A DNA stretch of 64,000 nt, from positions 163,451 to 227,450 of the forward strand of contig JAACJU010000001.1 in the NCBI GenBank assembly GCA_021378565.1, in the 5' to 3' direction. The stretch is from Arcobacter sp. LC1. GTDB lineage: Bacteria; Campylobacterota; Campylobacteria; Campylobacterales; Arcobacteraceae. The translations under genes and the position numbers were made by a program. The notes under the pieces were generated by a model. That model made no database searches. It was given only the letters and a program-made list of their open reading frames with translations, and was not told where the DNA came from. Position 1 is the stretch's first letter. Each line of letters begins with the position of its first letter. Of this stretch, positions 26,811 to 34,994 are shown in pieces.

Positions 26811-26930
26811 AATCTAAATTTTACTAAAAAATTCTACAAAAAATACATTCTCATCTTTTTTATATTTCATTAATTTTATTAAACCTAATTATTTTTATTT
26901 TAATGCAAGGGCAAATTAATATCAATAAAC

Positions 26931-26961
26931 TAATACTAGCACAAAATTCGCACTAGTATTA
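26931..26961 (-). terminator. Methionine gamma-lyase terminator
   Basis: A 9-bp perfect inverted repeat (TAATACTAG / CTAGTATTA) with a 13-nt loop lies just after the stop of the minus-strand lyase gene, followed on that strand by GTTTATT. Confidence 0.6.
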
Positions 26962-26972
26962 AAATCTATTTC

Positions 26973-28166
26973 TTATACCAATTTTAAAGCTTGTTCTAAA
27001 TCACTAATAATATCTTCAATATTTTCTAAACCAACAGAAATTCTAACCAAACCATCAGTAATTCCCGCATCAAGTCTTTCTTCTTTAGTATAAGGAGAAT
27101 GTGTCATAGAAGCAGGATGTTGAATCAATGTTTCAGTATCTCCTAAAGATACGGCAATAGAGCATAATTTTAGATTATTTAGCAGTATTTTACCAGCTTC
27201 GAAACCTCCATCTAATTCAATAGCCACTAAACCACCAAAATTTGTCATTTGCTCTACGGCAATTTTATGATTTTTATGTGTTTTTAACCCAGGGTAGAAT
27301 ACTTCTTTTACTTTTTTGTGTTCATTTAAATATTTTGCTAAAACTTCGGCATTTTTGCAATGTCTTTGCATTCTAACTTCAAGAGTTTTCATTCCTCTAA
27401 TTGTTAAATACGCATCCATTGGACTAATAACTGCTCCTGTCATATCTTTAACGCCAACAAGCCTAACATCTGTCATTATTTTTTTTGAACCCATAGCAAG
27501 CCCTACTATAACGTCCCCGTGTCCGTTTAAATATTTTGTAGCAGAATGAACCACAATATCAGCTCCAAGCTTCAAAGGTTGCAAACAGTATGGAGTTGCA
27601 AAAGTATTATCAACCATTACAAGAGTTTCTTTGTTTGCATCGTGTGCAAGTTTTGACACTTCTTTTATATCTATGATTTTTAAATTTGGATTTGCTGGAG
27701 TTTCTAAAAACACGACTTTAGTATTTGGCTTCAAAGCTTTTTTAACTGCTTGTAAATCTTGAGTATTTATAAACTCAACATCTATACCAAACCTAGTTAA
27801 GCCGTGGTTTAACAAAGCAAAAGTACAGCCATACAAAGTTTTATCTGCAATGATATGATCACCTGCATTTAAAACACTCCATAAAACTGCTGAAATAGCT
27901 CCCATGCCTGAGCTTGTCGCAACTGCTGCTTCAGCTCCTTCAAGTAAGGCTATCCTTTTTTCTAGCACAGCAGCTGTCGGATTTCCTAGCCTAGTATAAA
28001 TATAACCATCTTCTTCTAAGGCAAATCTTCTAGCTCCTTGTTCAACACTATCAAATACAAAAGTTGAAGTCTGATAAATTGGCACTGCAAGAGCCCCAAA
28101 AGGATTTTTTTCACCACCACCATGAATCGAAATTGTACCAAAACCATTTTTACTAAGCATATCCAT
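26973..28166 (-). CDS. mdeA: Methionine gamma-lyase
   Basis: A PLP enzyme of the Cys/Met metabolism family that splits L-methionine to methanethiol, ammonia and 2-oxobutyrate. The PLP lysine is K211 in SATKYLNGHGD, YTRLGNPT (57-64) supplies residues from the partner subunit, and Cys114 in LYGCTF corresponds to the Cys that distinguishes methionine gamma-lyase from cystathionine enzymes. 397 residues, full length. AAGGA precedes the ATG. It is transcribed alone. Cystathionine gamma-lyase or O-acetylhomoserine activity is a less likely alternative. Confidence 0.88.
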   Translation of the reverse strand: MDMLSKNGFGTISIHGGGEKNPFGALAVPIYQTSTFVFDSVEQGARRFALEEDGYIYTRLGNPTAAVLEKRIALLEGAEAAVATSSGMGAISAVLWSVLNAGDHIIADKTLYGCTFALLNHGLTRFGIDVEFINTQDLQAVKKALKPNTKVVFLETPANPNLKIIDIKEVSKLAHDANKETLVMVDNTFATPYCLQPLKLGADIVVHSATKYLNGHGDVIVGLAMGSKKIMTDVRLVGVKDMTGAVISPMDAYLTIRGMKTLEVRMQRHCKNAEVLAKYLNEHKKVKEVFYPGLKTHKNHKIAVEQMTNFGGLVAIELDGGFEAGKILLNNLKLCSIAVSLGDTETLIQHPASMTHSPYTKEERLDAGITDGLVRISVGLENIEDIISDLEQALKLV

Positions 28167-28592
28167 ATCGTTTCCTTGTGTTAAATTTTTAAATTTTAAA
28201 TACTAATGCAAAAATATACACTAATAACTTAGACTATAATTATACAAGAAAGTAACAAATTAATATAAGGAAAAAAATAGACATTTCAAAATATAAGTAA
28301 AGTGTTACTAAAATTCATAGTTTTTTCAAAAAAACAAAATAATAATTTATTAATTTTATGCATTATGCTTATCTTTTATTTTTTAGTTTAAGAAAATAAA
28401 AGATAAAATTTATAAGCAAATATTTTTTACTAATGTTTTATGTTTTTTGATAGTTTATTTTTAAGAATTTATTTGTAGCTAAAAAGCTAGATTTTAACTA
28501 TAAATAAAAATAGATAGCAATAAAATTATTTTCTTTTTACTCTCTCTAACTTTTTTCTAAGAATAATTATAATAAAATATCATTCGTTTTTA
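28167..28592. other. 426-bp gene-free gap with a 14-bp AT palindrome
   Basis: No ORF here looks coding. The gap holds the lyase upstream region, a perfect 14-bp inverted repeat (28369-28382 with 28393-28406, 10-nt loop), a small hairpin TAGCT-AAAA-AGCTA (28476-28489) and the promoter of the tRNA gene (TATAAT at 28568-28573). Nothing else is recognised. Confidence 0.6.
28568..28573 (+). promoter_or_regulatory. -10 box of tRNA-Leu
   Basis: TATAAT lies 19 bases before the first tRNA base, which fits a short 5' leader removed by RNase P. Confidence 0.5.
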
Positions 28593-28679
28593 GCCTGTGT
28601 GGAGAAATTGGTAGACTCGTCAGATTCAAAATCTGATTCCAGTAATGGAGTGACGGTTCAAATCCGTCCACAGGTACCA
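28593..28679 (+). tRNA. tRNA-Leu (anticodon CAA)
   Basis: An 87-nt class II tRNA. The acceptor stem pairs GCCTGTG with CACAGGT, the anticodon stem is TCAGA/TCTGA with loop TTCAAAA giving CAA, a long variable arm follows, the T loop GGTTCAAATCC is standard and CCA is encoded. It reads UUG leucine codons. Confidence 0.97.
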
Positions 28680-28760
28680 TCTGAAAAAATAAACTATTAA
28701 AGACTATGCTAAAATATAAAAGTAATTTTAAAAACTAATAGCCGTAAATAAAAATTATAT

Positions 28761-28766
28761 TATAAT
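28761..28766 (+). promoter_or_regulatory. -10 box of the MFS gene, placed for a leaderless transcript
   Basis: TATAAT ends seven bases before the ATG at 28774. There is no ribosome binding site between, so the transcript would begin at or next to the start codon. Confidence 0.45.
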
Positions 28767-28773
28767 CTTAATT

Positions 28774-29925
28774 ATGAATAAAAAAGAACTCACAATTATA
28801 ATTTATACAATCATTATGATACTTTCAGTTATGTATGCAACCCAACCTTTACAGCCACTTTTAGCACAAGAATTTTCTGTAAGCATGGTAAAAGCTTCTT
28901 CTTTCTCAGCTGTGATTATGCTATTTTTAGCCTTATCACCGATAATTTACGGATATATTTTAGAAAGTATGAATGCAAAAAAAATGCTGATAATCGCGTC
29001 TATTATCTTATTTTTTACAAATATTTTCTTAGGTTTTTCAAATTCTTACGGAATGTTTTTATTTTTTAGAACTTGTGAAGCTATAGTTGTTCCAGCAATT
29101 TTAACTGCTTGTATGAATATTTTAGCTAGCCAAAAACATAAAGTAAAAATCCAAATAAATATGTCTATTTATGTAGCTACGACAGTTTTTGGCGGTGCTC
29201 TTGGTAGAATTTTATCAGGTTTTATAGCTACACAATTTGGTTGGAGAATGGTATTTTTCTCACTTTCTTTTGGACTCTTGCTTGGTTTAGTTTTTATCTT
29301 TTTATTGAAAAGTGATAAAAATACGAATATGACCAAACCAAAACTAAAAGATATAAGTAAAATCTTAAAAGATAAAAGATTTTTTACTATTTATTCGCTT
29401 ATGTTTGTGTTGGTTTTTGTCTTTGTTGGACTTTTAAATGTACTCCCATTTAGAATCAAAGAAATTTATCCGCAAGTTAGTGAGACACAAATTGGAATGC
29501 TTTATATTGGTTATATAGTTGGAGTTTTAGTTTCTTTAAATATCCATAGAATTATCAATATTTTTGGCAAAGATTTTAGAGCTATAATGTTTGGCGTAAG
29601 CATTTGTTTACTTTGTATTTTCTGCTTTTTAAGTCGCAACCCTATAGTAATATTCTTAATGGTTTTTGTGCTTTGCTTAGGACAATTTATAGTCCATACC
29701 ATAGCTACAAGAATGGCAAATTCATTAAAAAAATCAAAGAAAGCTTTATGTTCTGGAATGTATCTTAGTTTTTATTATATGGGAGGAACTTTAGGAACTA
29801 TACTTTTACCATATATTTATCTAAATTATTCTTGGAGTATTACTATTTATATTCTTGCTCTTCTTTTAGTATTTATCCTAATTTTTACATATTATAATAA
29901 AAAGAATTTTAAAGCACATAACTAA
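28774..29925 (+). CDS. Major facilitator superfamily transporter
   Basis: A 383-residue membrane protein with about 12 hydrophobic segments. It has the MFS TM4-TM5 region (GGALGRILSGFIATQFGWRM) and a QPLQPLLAQEF loop after TM1, as seen in YnfM-like and drug-efflux MFS proteins. The substrate is unknown. It follows tRNA-Leu and lacks a Shine-Dalgarno sequence. Its 3' end converges on mogA. Confidence 0.85.
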   Translation: MNKKELTIIIYTIIMILSVMYATQPLQPLLAQEFSVSMVKASSFSAVIMLFLALSPIIYGYILESMNAKKMLIIASIILFFTNIFLGFSNSYGMFLFFRTCEAIVVPAILTACMNILASQKHKVKIQINMSIYVATTVFGGALGRILSGFIATQFGWRMVFFSLSFGLLLGLVFIFLLKSDKNTNMTKPKLKDISKILKDKRFFTIYSLMFVLVFVFVGLLNVLPFRIKEIYPQVSETQIGMLYIGYIVGVLVSLNIHRIINIFGKDFRAIMFGVSICLLCIFCFLSRNPIVIFLMVFVLCLGQFIVHTIATRMANSLKKSKKALCSGMYLSFYYMGGTLGTILLPYIYLNYSWSITIYILALLLVFILIFTYYNKKNFKAHN

Positions 29926-29957
29926 ATATTCTACTAATATTTTAAAGCTAGAAAAGC

Positions 29958-29986
29958 TAGAAAAAATCTATCTTCTAACTTTTCTA
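29958..29986. terminator. Possible terminator between the MFS gene and mogA
   Basis: TAGAAAA (29958-29964) and TTTTCTA (29980-29986) form a 7-bp stem with a 15-nt loop, followed by TTTT, between convergent gene ends. Confidence 0.4.
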
Positions 29987-30514
29987 TTTTGCCTTTGGTC
30001 TAAATGGCTTTATAACTTCTTCATTGCATTCTAAAAAAGGTCCTTCCATCAAATCTATACAATAAGGAATCGCAGGAAAAACAGCGTCTAGGCACTCTCT
30101 TATAGACTTTGGTTTACCTGGAAGATTTACGATTAAAGAGCTTCCTCGCAGTCCTGCTGTTTGTCTTGAAAGTATAGCAGTTGGGACATATTTAAGCGAA
30201 ACTGCTCTCATCATTTCTCCAAAACCTGGCATCATTCTATCGCAAACTGCTTCTGTAGCTTCTGGGCTAACATCTCTTTTGGCTGGACCTGTTCCGCCTG
30301 TAGTTACTATAAGGCAACATTTTAGCTCATCAACTAGATATTTTAGCTTTTCTTCAATCAGAGCTCTATCATCTGGTATGATAATATATTCTTTTTCCCA
30401 AGGGCTAGTAAGATATTCACCTAAAGTTTTTATTATTGCCTTACCACTCAAATCTTCATATTCTTGTCTGCTAGCTCTATCGCTTAGTACAAGTATTCCT
30501 ATTTTTGCTTTCAT
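29984..30514 (-). CDS. mogA: Molybdopterin adenylyltransferase MogA
   Basis: MogA adenylylates molybdopterin, the step before MoeA. The 176-residue protein has the family motif TTGGTGPAKRDVSPEA and a conserved NLPGKP segment near the C-terminus. It overlaps the upstream hydrolase gene by four bases (ATGA), ending a five-gene minus-strand run from aroB. Confidence 0.93.
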   Translation of the reverse strand: MKAKIGILVLSDRASRQEYEDLSGKAIIKTLGEYLTSPWEKEYIIIPDDRALIEEKLKYLVDELKCCLIVTTGGTGPAKRDVSPEATEAVCDRMMPGFGEMMRAVSLKYVPTAILSRQTAGLRGSSLIVNLPGKPKSIRECLDAVFPAIPYCIDLMEGPFLECNEEVIKPFRPKAK

Positions 30515-31014
30515 AAAATATGTCCTTTTTCTTTAAAATAATAAACTATTGCAAACTTTTTAAAAAAATCATAAGCATTTTGTGCCATAATTATCTTATC
30601 TTGTCCACCCAAATAAACTTCAATTTCAATACCCTTTTCCTCTAAAATTTTAAAATCACTTTCTTTCCAAATAAACAATAATAGCTCTTCAAGTTCTTTT
30701 TCTTTTCCAAGATTAAAATACTTATTTAAATTTTTACCTTGTGAAATATTTTTAAAAAATATTTTAGTGTAAGTATCTTTATTCTTTTCAAAAAGCTTAA
30801 TTTGCGATTCTTTAAATTCTGTAGTTTTATCTTGAAAAAAAGCTGGGGAAAAAAGCTGTAAAGTATTTATCCTAGTTTTTACACTTAAAGCATATTTAAA
30901 AGCTTTTATAGCACCATAAGAAAAACCAGACACATTAAATTCTTTTTTTTTCAAAAATTGTCCAAAAAGCTCTTCTTCATTTTCTAGGCAAAAACCTGAA
31001 AAATATCTAAACAC
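30511..31014 (-). CDS. BioV-like alpha/beta hydrolase (putative pimeloyl-ACP esterase)
   Basis: A 167-residue small alpha/beta hydrolase. The nucleophile elbow GFSYGA (about residues 34-39) and a C-terminal GHIL with the likely catalytic His are visible, along with GGQDKI for the acid region. The size and the N-terminal FSGF start resemble BioV, the short esterase that releases pimeloyl-ACP from its methyl ester for biotin synthesis in Helicobacter. That role is inferred; no other bio genes are nearby. The start is GTG, directly after the upstream stop codon. Confidence 0.6.
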   Translation of the reverse strand: MFRYFSGFCLENEEELFGQFLKKKEFNVSGFSYGAIKAFKYALSVKTRINTLQLFSPAFFQDKTTEFKESQIKLFEKNKDTYTKIFFKNISQGKNLNKYFNLGKEKELEELLLFIWKESDFKILEEKGIEIEVYLGGQDKIIMAQNAYDFFKKFAIVYYFKEKGHIL

Positions 31015-32490
31015 TTATAAATCACCCTCTTTTAATTCTTCATTTTTTAATAAAATTTCTTTATATTTTTTTATTACATCAAGTTTTTTCTCTAATTCTT
31101 TTGTTAATTCTTTTTGTAATTTGGGCAAAATTTCTCTATAAGAAATACTTATATTATATTCTCTTTGTAGTTTTTTTGCTAGCTCAAATGCTTTTTTAAA
31201 ATCGTTTGAATTAATTGCATACTCTTCACCCATAAGCAAACTTATCCCAACACCTCCACTCAAATATCCTTTTAACACAGATAAAAGTTTAGTTTTTGAT
31301 AAATACTCAATATCGGCGTCCTTACTATAATCAAAAAGTTTAAGAGGTTTTTTTGTGTAACATGCCTTTGAGGCTTGGTAAATAGCGATTAATTCTTTTT
31401 GCTCTTTAGAAAAAATCATTTTTTCTCTTTTTCCAAATTCTATTTTTTGTTTTGCAGTTTCTATATCTTCACTTGAAATTATTTTAGCATTTCTTTTAAT
31501 CATATTTAAAAGCGCTTCATTTATTAGAGTTGCTAAGGCTGCTGAGTTAAAACCCGCACTTTGGGAAACTAATTTTTCAAAATCAAAATCATATTTATGC
31601 TTTTTAAGATAAAGTTTTAAAATTTCTTCTCTATCAAAACGATTTGGCAAGTCAATAAAAACTCTTCTATCAAAACGACCAGCTCTAAGCAAGGCAGAAT
31701 CTAGCATTTCGATTTTATTTGTAGCTGCTATTACCATAACGCCACTAGAACCCTCAAAACCATCCATTTGAGTAAGTAGCTCATTTAGCGTAGCTTCTCT
31801 TTCATCGTTTGCCTTAACTCCTCGCTCTTTACCAATTGCGTCAATTTCATCTATAAAAATTATAGAAGGAGCTGATAATCTTGCTTTTAAAAACAACTCT
31901 TTTACTCTTTTTGCACCCATTCCTACATAAATATGCACAAAACTAGCACCACTTTGATAAAAAAATGGCACAGAAGCTTCACCCGCAACTGCTCTAGCTA
32001 TTAAAGTTTTTCCCACCCCTGGAGGACCAACAAGTAAAACTCCTTTGGGTAAACTAACTCCAAATTTGGTATATTTTTTTGGATTATTTAAAAAATCAAC
32101 TAGCTCAAGTAATTCATCTTTTGCACCTGAAATTCCTGCAATATCACAAAATTTTATCTCACTTTCTACTGCCTGAATATTTTCAAGCTCTTTCATATTT
32201 TCACTATTTTGATTATCTTCTTTGTTTTCTGTAAGATCTTGCATTTGTTTAGCAAATTTTGAAAATGGAACTTTTTTTATTAATTTTTTTCTTAAAAATC
32301 TACCTAAATAAGCGATAAATAATAAAACAACTAGAAATATTATACCTATATAATAGCTCTTTCCCTCAACTTGCTGACCATTTGAAAAAAATATATAGCC
32401 AAGCAAAACAAGCAAAATAATAGCTGAGATGCTCATTAATTTAAAGTTTTTTTCTAAAGCATCTTTATTGTTTTCTCTATTTCTTTTCAT
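31015..32490 (-). CDS. Protease-dead FtsH-like AAA ATPase
   Basis: A 491-residue FtsH-type protein with two N-terminal membrane segments (about residues 18-36 and 46-64). The AAA domain is complete: Walker A GPPGVGKT at 155-162, pore loop FVHIYVG, Walker B IFIDEID at 211-217 and the SRH with LLRAGRFDRR at 268-277. The zinc site is lost: where FtsH has YHEAGH, this has YQASKA at 371-376, so both His ligands and the catalytic Glu are missing. The C-terminal region is also short. An FtsH-like gene in the same position after an MtaB-like gene is known in Helicobacter pylori. The likely role is membrane-anchored unfolding or chaperoning without proteolysis. Confidence 0.88.
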   Translation of the reverse strand: MKRNRENNKDALEKNFKLMSISAIILLVLLGYIFFSNGQQVEGKSYYIGIIFLVVLLFIAYLGRFLRKKLIKKVPFSKFAKQMQDLTENKEDNQNSENMKELENIQAVESEIKFCDIAGISGAKDELLELVDFLNNPKKYTKFGVSLPKGVLLVGPPGVGKTLIARAVAGEASVPFFYQSGASFVHIYVGMGAKRVKELFLKARLSAPSIIFIDEIDAIGKERGVKANDEREATLNELLTQMDGFEGSSGVMVIAATNKIEMLDSALLRAGRFDRRVFIDLPNRFDREEILKLYLKKHKYDFDFEKLVSQSAGFNSAALATLINEALLNMIKRNAKIISSEDIETAKQKIEFGKREKMIFSKEQKELIAIYQASKACYTKKPLKLFDYSKDADIEYLSKTKLLSVLKGYLSGGVGISLLMGEEYAINSNDFKKAFELAKKLQREYNISISYREILPKLQKELTKELEKKLDVIKKYKEILLKNEELKEGDL

Positions 32491-32499
32491 ATATATTCC

Positions 32500-33840
32500 T
32501 CATTTTAAAACTAGATGGCTAGATAGACTAGCTAGATTATTTAAATCACAAAAATTATGTTCTCTTCTTGGGATAATTTTATCGATATTTATCCATTTTC
32601 CTAAAATATCTTTATCACTTTTTATTTCTATACGATTAAAATATTGGTCAAGCCCAACAAATAAATCATTCTTTTTTTGCTCAACCAAAACTTCAAGCTT
32701 AGTATTGTGCTCTTTTCTAAAATCATAATTTTTTTTATTTATAATATCTCTTAGCTCATTATATCGTTTTTTTGCAATATCTCCTCTAACTTGTGAGTCC
32801 ATTGTAGCGCTTGGAGTCCCATCTCTTTTGCTGTAAGTAAAAGCATGAATATGACTGAGCGGGAATTTTTTTAAATTTTTCATAGCTTCAGTCCAAAGTT
32901 CTTCACTTTCTTTTGGATGTCCTACTATAAAATCACTCCCCAAAGCATAGTCATTCTCACTTAAAAATTCAAACAAAGCCAAATCATCAAGTACCTTATT
33001 TCTTCTGTTCATTATCTTTAGCATTTCTTTGGAAGTATGTTGCAAAGCAATATGCAAATGTCTCGCCATAAATGGCTCTTTAATTAATTCTTTAAATTCA
33101 TCATCTATTTGAATAGGCTCAATTGAGCCCATACGTATTCTTTTTACGCCTGAGATTAAAGAAATCTTTTTTAAAAGTTTTGCTAAAGAAGTATTTTGTT
33201 TTTTTCCATAAGAGCCTATATTTGTACCTGTTAATATAAATTCACTAAAACCCTTTTGTGCTAAAATACTGATTTGTGCTAGGATATTTTTTTCATCATA
33301 GCTTCTAGCATTTCCCCTAACATAAGGAATTATGCAATAATTACATCTAAAATCACAGCCTTCTTGTACTTTTATAAAAGCTCTTGATTTTCCTACAAAA
33401 TTTGAAACTATTGTTTTATCAATATGCTCCAAATTTCCAAGCTCAAAAAAAGTTTGTTTATTTTTTAATAAAGTATTTATTTCTTCTTTTTTTGAATGTC
33501 CAAAAAGTGCATCAATTTTTTTTGATTCAAAAAGACTTTTTCCCTTAGTCCAAGCGCCACAACCCGTGAACACAACTCTAGGATTTTTAGGCAACTTTTT
33601 TAAAGAATTTAAATATGAACGCACTTTCGTATCAGCACCATTTGTAACTGTACAAGAATTTACCACGACAATATCAGCATCATTTTCATCTAAAACTAGC
33701 ATAAAATCTTTTAGCTTATCCATCATAAGCTGAGAATCAAAGACATTCGTTCTACATCCAAATGTTTTAAAAAAAACTTTTTCTACTTTTTTTTTCGTAC
33801 TTGCAGTATTGTTTATATTATCCGATTTATTTTTTAAAAT
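32500..33840 (-). CDS. mtaB: MtaB/MiaB-like radical SAM tRNA methylthiotransferase, start unresolved
   Basis: The enzyme thiomethylates tRNA adenosine-37 derivatives with two Fe-S clusters. Visible are the UPF0004 cysteines (VNSCTVTNGA, FTGCGA), the radical SAM motif CDFRCNYC, and the C-terminal TRAM-like region. The first ATG (33726) would remove the conserved segment KVFFKTFGCRTN, encoded in frame just upstream (33778-33745), which holds the first UPF0004 Cys. No ATG, GTG, TTG or CTG exists in that extension before the upstream stop. ATT at 33840 or ATA at 33843 follows a GAGG sequence. I give the longest extent; the true start may lie between 33780 and 33843. Confidence 0.85.
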   Translation of the reverse strand: MLKNKSDNINNTASTKKKVEKVFFKTFGCRTNVFDSQLMMDKLKDFMLVLDENDADIVVVNSCTVTNGADTKVRSYLNSLKKLPKNPRVVFTGCGAWTKGKSLFESKKIDALFGHSKKEEINTLLKNKQTFFELGNLEHIDKTIVSNFVGKSRAFIKVQEGCDFRCNYCIIPYVRGNARSYDEKNILAQISILAQKGFSEFILTGTNIGSYGKKQNTSLAKLLKKISLISGVKRIRMGSIEPIQIDDEFKELIKEPFMARHLHIALQHTSKEMLKIMNRRNKVLDDLALFEFLSENDYALGSDFIVGHPKESEELWTEAMKNLKKFPLSHIHAFTYSKRDGTPSATMDSQVRGDIAKKRYNELRDIINKKNYDFRKEHNTKLEVLVEQKKNDLFVGLDQYFNRIEIKSDKDILGKWINIDKIIPRREHNFCDLNNLASLSSHLVLK

Positions 33841-34864
33841 TATTCAGTACCTCAATCACATCATTTTTTGAAATATTATCAAAAATCTCACATTGTCCTA
33901 TTTTTTTTGGAAGGATAAAATTTATTTTACTATTCACGCTTTTTTTATCTAAGAAAAATTTTTCGTAAAATTCATTTACATTTTTTATATCATAAGTTGT
34001 AGGCAATTTATATTTAAGAAAAAACTTTTTCACTCTTAGCGTGTCTTCATATTCAAGCAGTCCTTTTTGTTTAGCTAGTTCATTTGCCATAAGAATACCA
34101 ATCGCCACAGCCTCTCCATGCAAATAAGTTTCATAAGCTGTTTCATTTTCTATAACATGCGCAAAAGTATGCCCATAATTTAAAAGCGCTCTAACGCCCT
34201 CTTCTCTTTCATCTTCACAAACAACTTTAGCCTTAAGTTCTAAAGATTTTTGAATAGCAATTTTTATATTTCTCTCTTCTAATAAATCACTTTTTTCAAG
34301 CCAAGCAAAAAAATCAACATCAAAAGCGATAGCCATTTTTACTATTTCAGCAAGCCCTGCTGAAAATTCTCTACTTTCAAGTGTGCTTAAAAAATGCATA
34401 TCGACAAATACAGCACTTGGTTGCCAAAATGTACCTATTAGATTTTTACCGTATTTATTGTTAATTCCTGTTTTTCCTCCAACACTAGCATCAACTTGAG
34501 CCAAAAGCGTAGTAGGTATTTGAATAAATTCGATACCTCTTTGGTAAATAGAAGCACAAAAACCACACATATCACCAACCACGCCACCGCCAAGAGCAAT
34601 AAGCAAAGATTTTCTATCTAGTCTATTCTCAAAACAATGGTTTAAAATCTTTTCAATACTTTGGATATTTTTATATATTTCACCATCTTGAACTTCAACT
34701 ATGCTCAAATCTTTTGCTGTAATTTTATCCAAAACATAGCGAAGATGAAAAGCAGAAACTTTTGGATTTGTTACAAGCACTACTTTTCTATCAAAGTATT
34801 TTTTTTCTAATTTTTCAATATATATCGTATACGGCTTATCTTTTACATTGACTTGAACTTGCAT
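33827..34864 (-). CDS. aroB: 3-dehydroquinate synthase
   Basis: AroB converts DAHP to 3-dehydroquinate, the second shikimate step. The 345-residue protein has the NAD-binding GGGVVGDMCGF motif, the PTTLLAQVDASVGGKTGIN block, and the metal-binding HGEAVAIG and LNYGHTFAHVIE histidines. It is the first gene of the minus-strand run aroB, mtaB-like, ftsH-like, bioV-like, mogA. The end overlaps the extended mtaB-like reading frame. Confidence 0.96.
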   Translation of the reverse strand: MQVQVNVKDKPYTIYIEKLEKKYFDRKVVLVTNPKVSAFHLRYVLDKITAKDLSIVEVQDGEIYKNIQSIEKILNHCFENRLDRKSLLIALGGGVVGDMCGFCASIYQRGIEFIQIPTTLLAQVDASVGGKTGINNKYGKNLIGTFWQPSAVFVDMHFLSTLESREFSAGLAEIVKMAIAFDVDFFAWLEKSDLLEERNIKIAIQKSLELKAKVVCEDEREEGVRALLNYGHTFAHVIENETAYETYLHGEAVAIGILMANELAKQKGLLEYEDTLRVKKFFLKYKLPTTYDIKNVNEFYEKFFLDKKSVNSKINFILPKKIGQCEIFDNISKNDVIEVLNNFKK

Positions 34865-34994
34865 TTATTAACCTTATTTTTATATATTATATTACTATAT
34901 ATTTCATTAAAAAATAGTCTATGAGATAATTTATTGGCAATATTATTTATTTTTAGCTAAAATTGTCAATTATATTATTTATAGGGCTTATAAT

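Noticed and set aside
33727..33840. Phase-variable switch at the A9/T8 tracts (minus strand) of the MtaB-like gene
   Set aside because: Shifting the frame at either tract brings in no ATG, GTG or TTG start and often meets a stop, so slippage does not explain the missing start codon.
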